From Massilia sp. 9I (lineage in GTDB: Bacteria; Pseudomonadota; Gammaproteobacteria; Burkholderiales; Burkholderiaceae_D), in NCBI RefSeq assembly GCF_902506415.1, contig NZ_LR733275.1, positions 4,187,856-4,251,855 of the forward strand: DNA of 64,000 nt, read 5' to 3'. This document shows positions 63,151 to 64,000 of this stretch, piece after piece. The notes beneath the pieces were generated by a model, which was not told the origin of the DNA, did not search any database, and worked only from the letters and a program-made list of their open reading frames with translations. Within the stretch, counting starts at the first letter, position 1. Each line of letters starts with the position of its first letter. Position numbers and translations under genes: made by a program.

Positions 63151-63673
63151 TCAAGCGTACGACGCGGAAGCGCTGTACCGCGAGCTGCTGGGCCAGGTCC
63201 GCGCGGGCCTGGACGGCGTGCCCGACGCCGCCATCGTCGGTATCCACTCCGGTGGCGCCTGGCTGGCCGAGCGCCTCGCGCGCGACCTCGATCTCACCGC
63301 CCGCTTCGGCACCATCGACGTCTCGTTCTACCGCGACGACTACGCCAAGAAGGGCCTGCATCCGGACGTCAAGCCGACCCACATCCGCTTCGCGGTGGAT
63401 GGCGCCACCGTGGTGCTGGTGGACGACGTGCTGCAGACCGGCCGCACCGTGCGCGCTGCGATCAACGTGCTGTTCGACTACGGCAGGCCAAGCTGCATCC
63501 GGCTGGCGGCCCTGGCCGACCGCGGCGGGCGCGAGCTGCCGGTGGCGCCCGACTACGTCGGCACCCGCGCCGAACTGGCCCCGCACCAGTCGCTGTGCCT
63601 TCAGCGCGGCGACGACGGCCAACTCTCGCTGACCATTGAAGAAGACTCGTCCGACAATGCCGAAACTGTTTAA
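63137..63673 (+). CDS. pyrR: PyrR bifunctional pyrimidine regulator / uracil phosphoribosyltransferase
   Basis: 178 residues, phosphoribosyltransferase fold with the PRPP motif [40 protein letters not shown] and [20 protein letters not shown] are PyrR-typical. In Gram-positives PyrR attenuates pyr mRNA; in proteobacteria the RNA role is unproved and UPRT activity is more likely. It overlaps ruvX at its 5' end and the pyrB start by 17 bases at its 3' end, so yqgE-ruvX-pyrR-pyrB look like one operon. Confidence 0.93.
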   Translation: MPTSNQAYDAEALYRELLGQVRAGLDGVPDAAIVGIHSGGAWLAERLARDLDLTARFGTIDVSFYRDDYAKKGLHPDVKPTHIRFAVDGATVVLVDDVLQTGRTVRAAINVLFDYGRPSCIRLAALADRGGRELPVAPDYVGTRAELAPHQSLCLQRGDDGQLSLTIEEDSSDNAETV

Positions 63674-64000
63674 CAACCCGCAACTGAACAAGAACGGCGA
63701 GCTGCAGCACCTGCTCACCATCGAGGGCCTGCCGAAGTCGGTGATCAACCACATCCTCGACACCGCGTCGAGCTTCGTGGGCATCTCGGACCGCGAGGTC
63801 AAGAAGGTGCCGCTCATGCGCGGCAAGAGCGTGTTCAACCTGTTCTTCGAAAACAGCACCCGCACCCGCACCACCTTCGAGATCGCGGCCAAGCGCCTGT
63901 CGGCCGACGTCATCAACCTGAACATCCAGGCCTCCTCGGCCAGCAAGGGCGAGTCGCTGCTGGACACCATCGACAACCTGTCGGCCATGCACGCCGACAT
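63657..64000 (+). CDS. pyrB: Aspartate carbamoyltransferase catalytic chain, 5' part
   Basis: The first 114 codons; it runs off the window end. [20 protein letters not shown] leads into the carbamoyl-phosphate site [19 protein letters not shown] and [20 protein letters not shown] with the SxxK loop, both diagnostic of ATCase. It makes carbamoyl-aspartate in pyrimidine synthesis. The ATG lies inside the pyrR coding end. What follows (usually pyrC) is outside the window. Confidence 0.95.
   Translation, partial: MPKLFNNPQLNKNGELQHLLTIEGLPKSVINHILDTASSFVGISDREVKKVPLMRGKSVFNLFFENSTRTRTTFEIAAKRLSADVINLNIQASSASKGESLLDTIDNLSAMHAD

Overview
The window is chromosomal core sequence from a high-GC Gram-negative bacterium. 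The best fit is a betaproteobacterium of the Burkholderiales, close to the Massilia/Telluria/Duganella group of Oxalobacteraceae. This placement is inferred from gene order and protein character (accB-accC-prmA-DUF3426, hemL-thiD-rubredoxin-pilGHIJL, yqgE-ruvX-pyrR-pyrB, ffh next to ypjD-pilS-pilR, a lysine/alanine/proline-rich histone-like protein and a SWIB protein), not from a database search. I saw no rRNA, tRNA, CRISPR array, prophage or intact insertion sequence.

Layout. 1-3.7 kb: the end of a SulP anion transporter, a DUF1841 protein, a periplasmic retropepsin-like protein that lacks both catalytic aspartates, and rppH. 3.8-9.1 kb: proS, a lytic transglycosylase and two tandem alkaline phosphatases. 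9.1-11.3 kb: a palindromic repeat pair, a SWIB protein with a histone-like tail, and ffh. 11.6-14.2 kb: a three-gene NMT1/SsuA-type ABC transporter lying between ffh and its usual neighbour ypjD. 14.3-18.5 kb: ypjD, a PP0621-type protein and the pilS-pilR two-component system of type IV pili. 18.5-23.2 kb: nrdA-nrdB behind two NrdR-like boxes. 23.3-29.4 kb: accessory genes (GH5 glycosidase, cytochrome c/PQQ sugar dehydrogenase, a Cys/Gly-tailed unknown, an outer-membrane barrel fragment, a GT4 glycosyltransferase). 29.4-33.3 kb: doxX and a divergent LysR regulator, then a 488-bp gene-free stretch packed with stem-loops, a 444-aa histone H1-like protein and a YggT protein. 33.4-40.5 kb: a minus-strand block (PfkB kinase, DUF3426, prmA, accC, accB, aroQ, tlpA-like, an unknown). 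40.5-48.8 kb: a 104-bp inverted-repeat element, then mpl, yqiA-like, ubiC, RNB exonuclease, TonB-like, aroE, mtgA and corA. 48.9-60.2 kb: hemL and a ThiD-like kinase on the minus strand, rubredoxin and the pil chemosensory operon (pilG, H, I, J, L) on the plus strand. 60.3-64 kb: a second palindromic repeat pair, phrB, yqgE, ruvX, pyrR and the start of pyrB.

Connections. pilS/pilR and pilGHIJL are two separate controls on type IV pili (transcription and Chp-type signalling). nrdAB, pyrR-pyrB and the thiD-like kinase touch nucleotide and cofactor supply. mpl, mtgA and the lytic transglycosylase act in peptidoglycan recycling and building. The GH5 enzyme and the sugar dehydrogenase suggest polysaccharide use with periplasmic sugar oxidation.

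The least explained parts are the stem-loop region at about 31.0-31.33 kb before the H1-like gene, the retropepsin-like protein without catalytic aspartates, the tandem operator-like sites before the GH5 gene, and the 104-bp inverted-repeat element at 40.5 kb.
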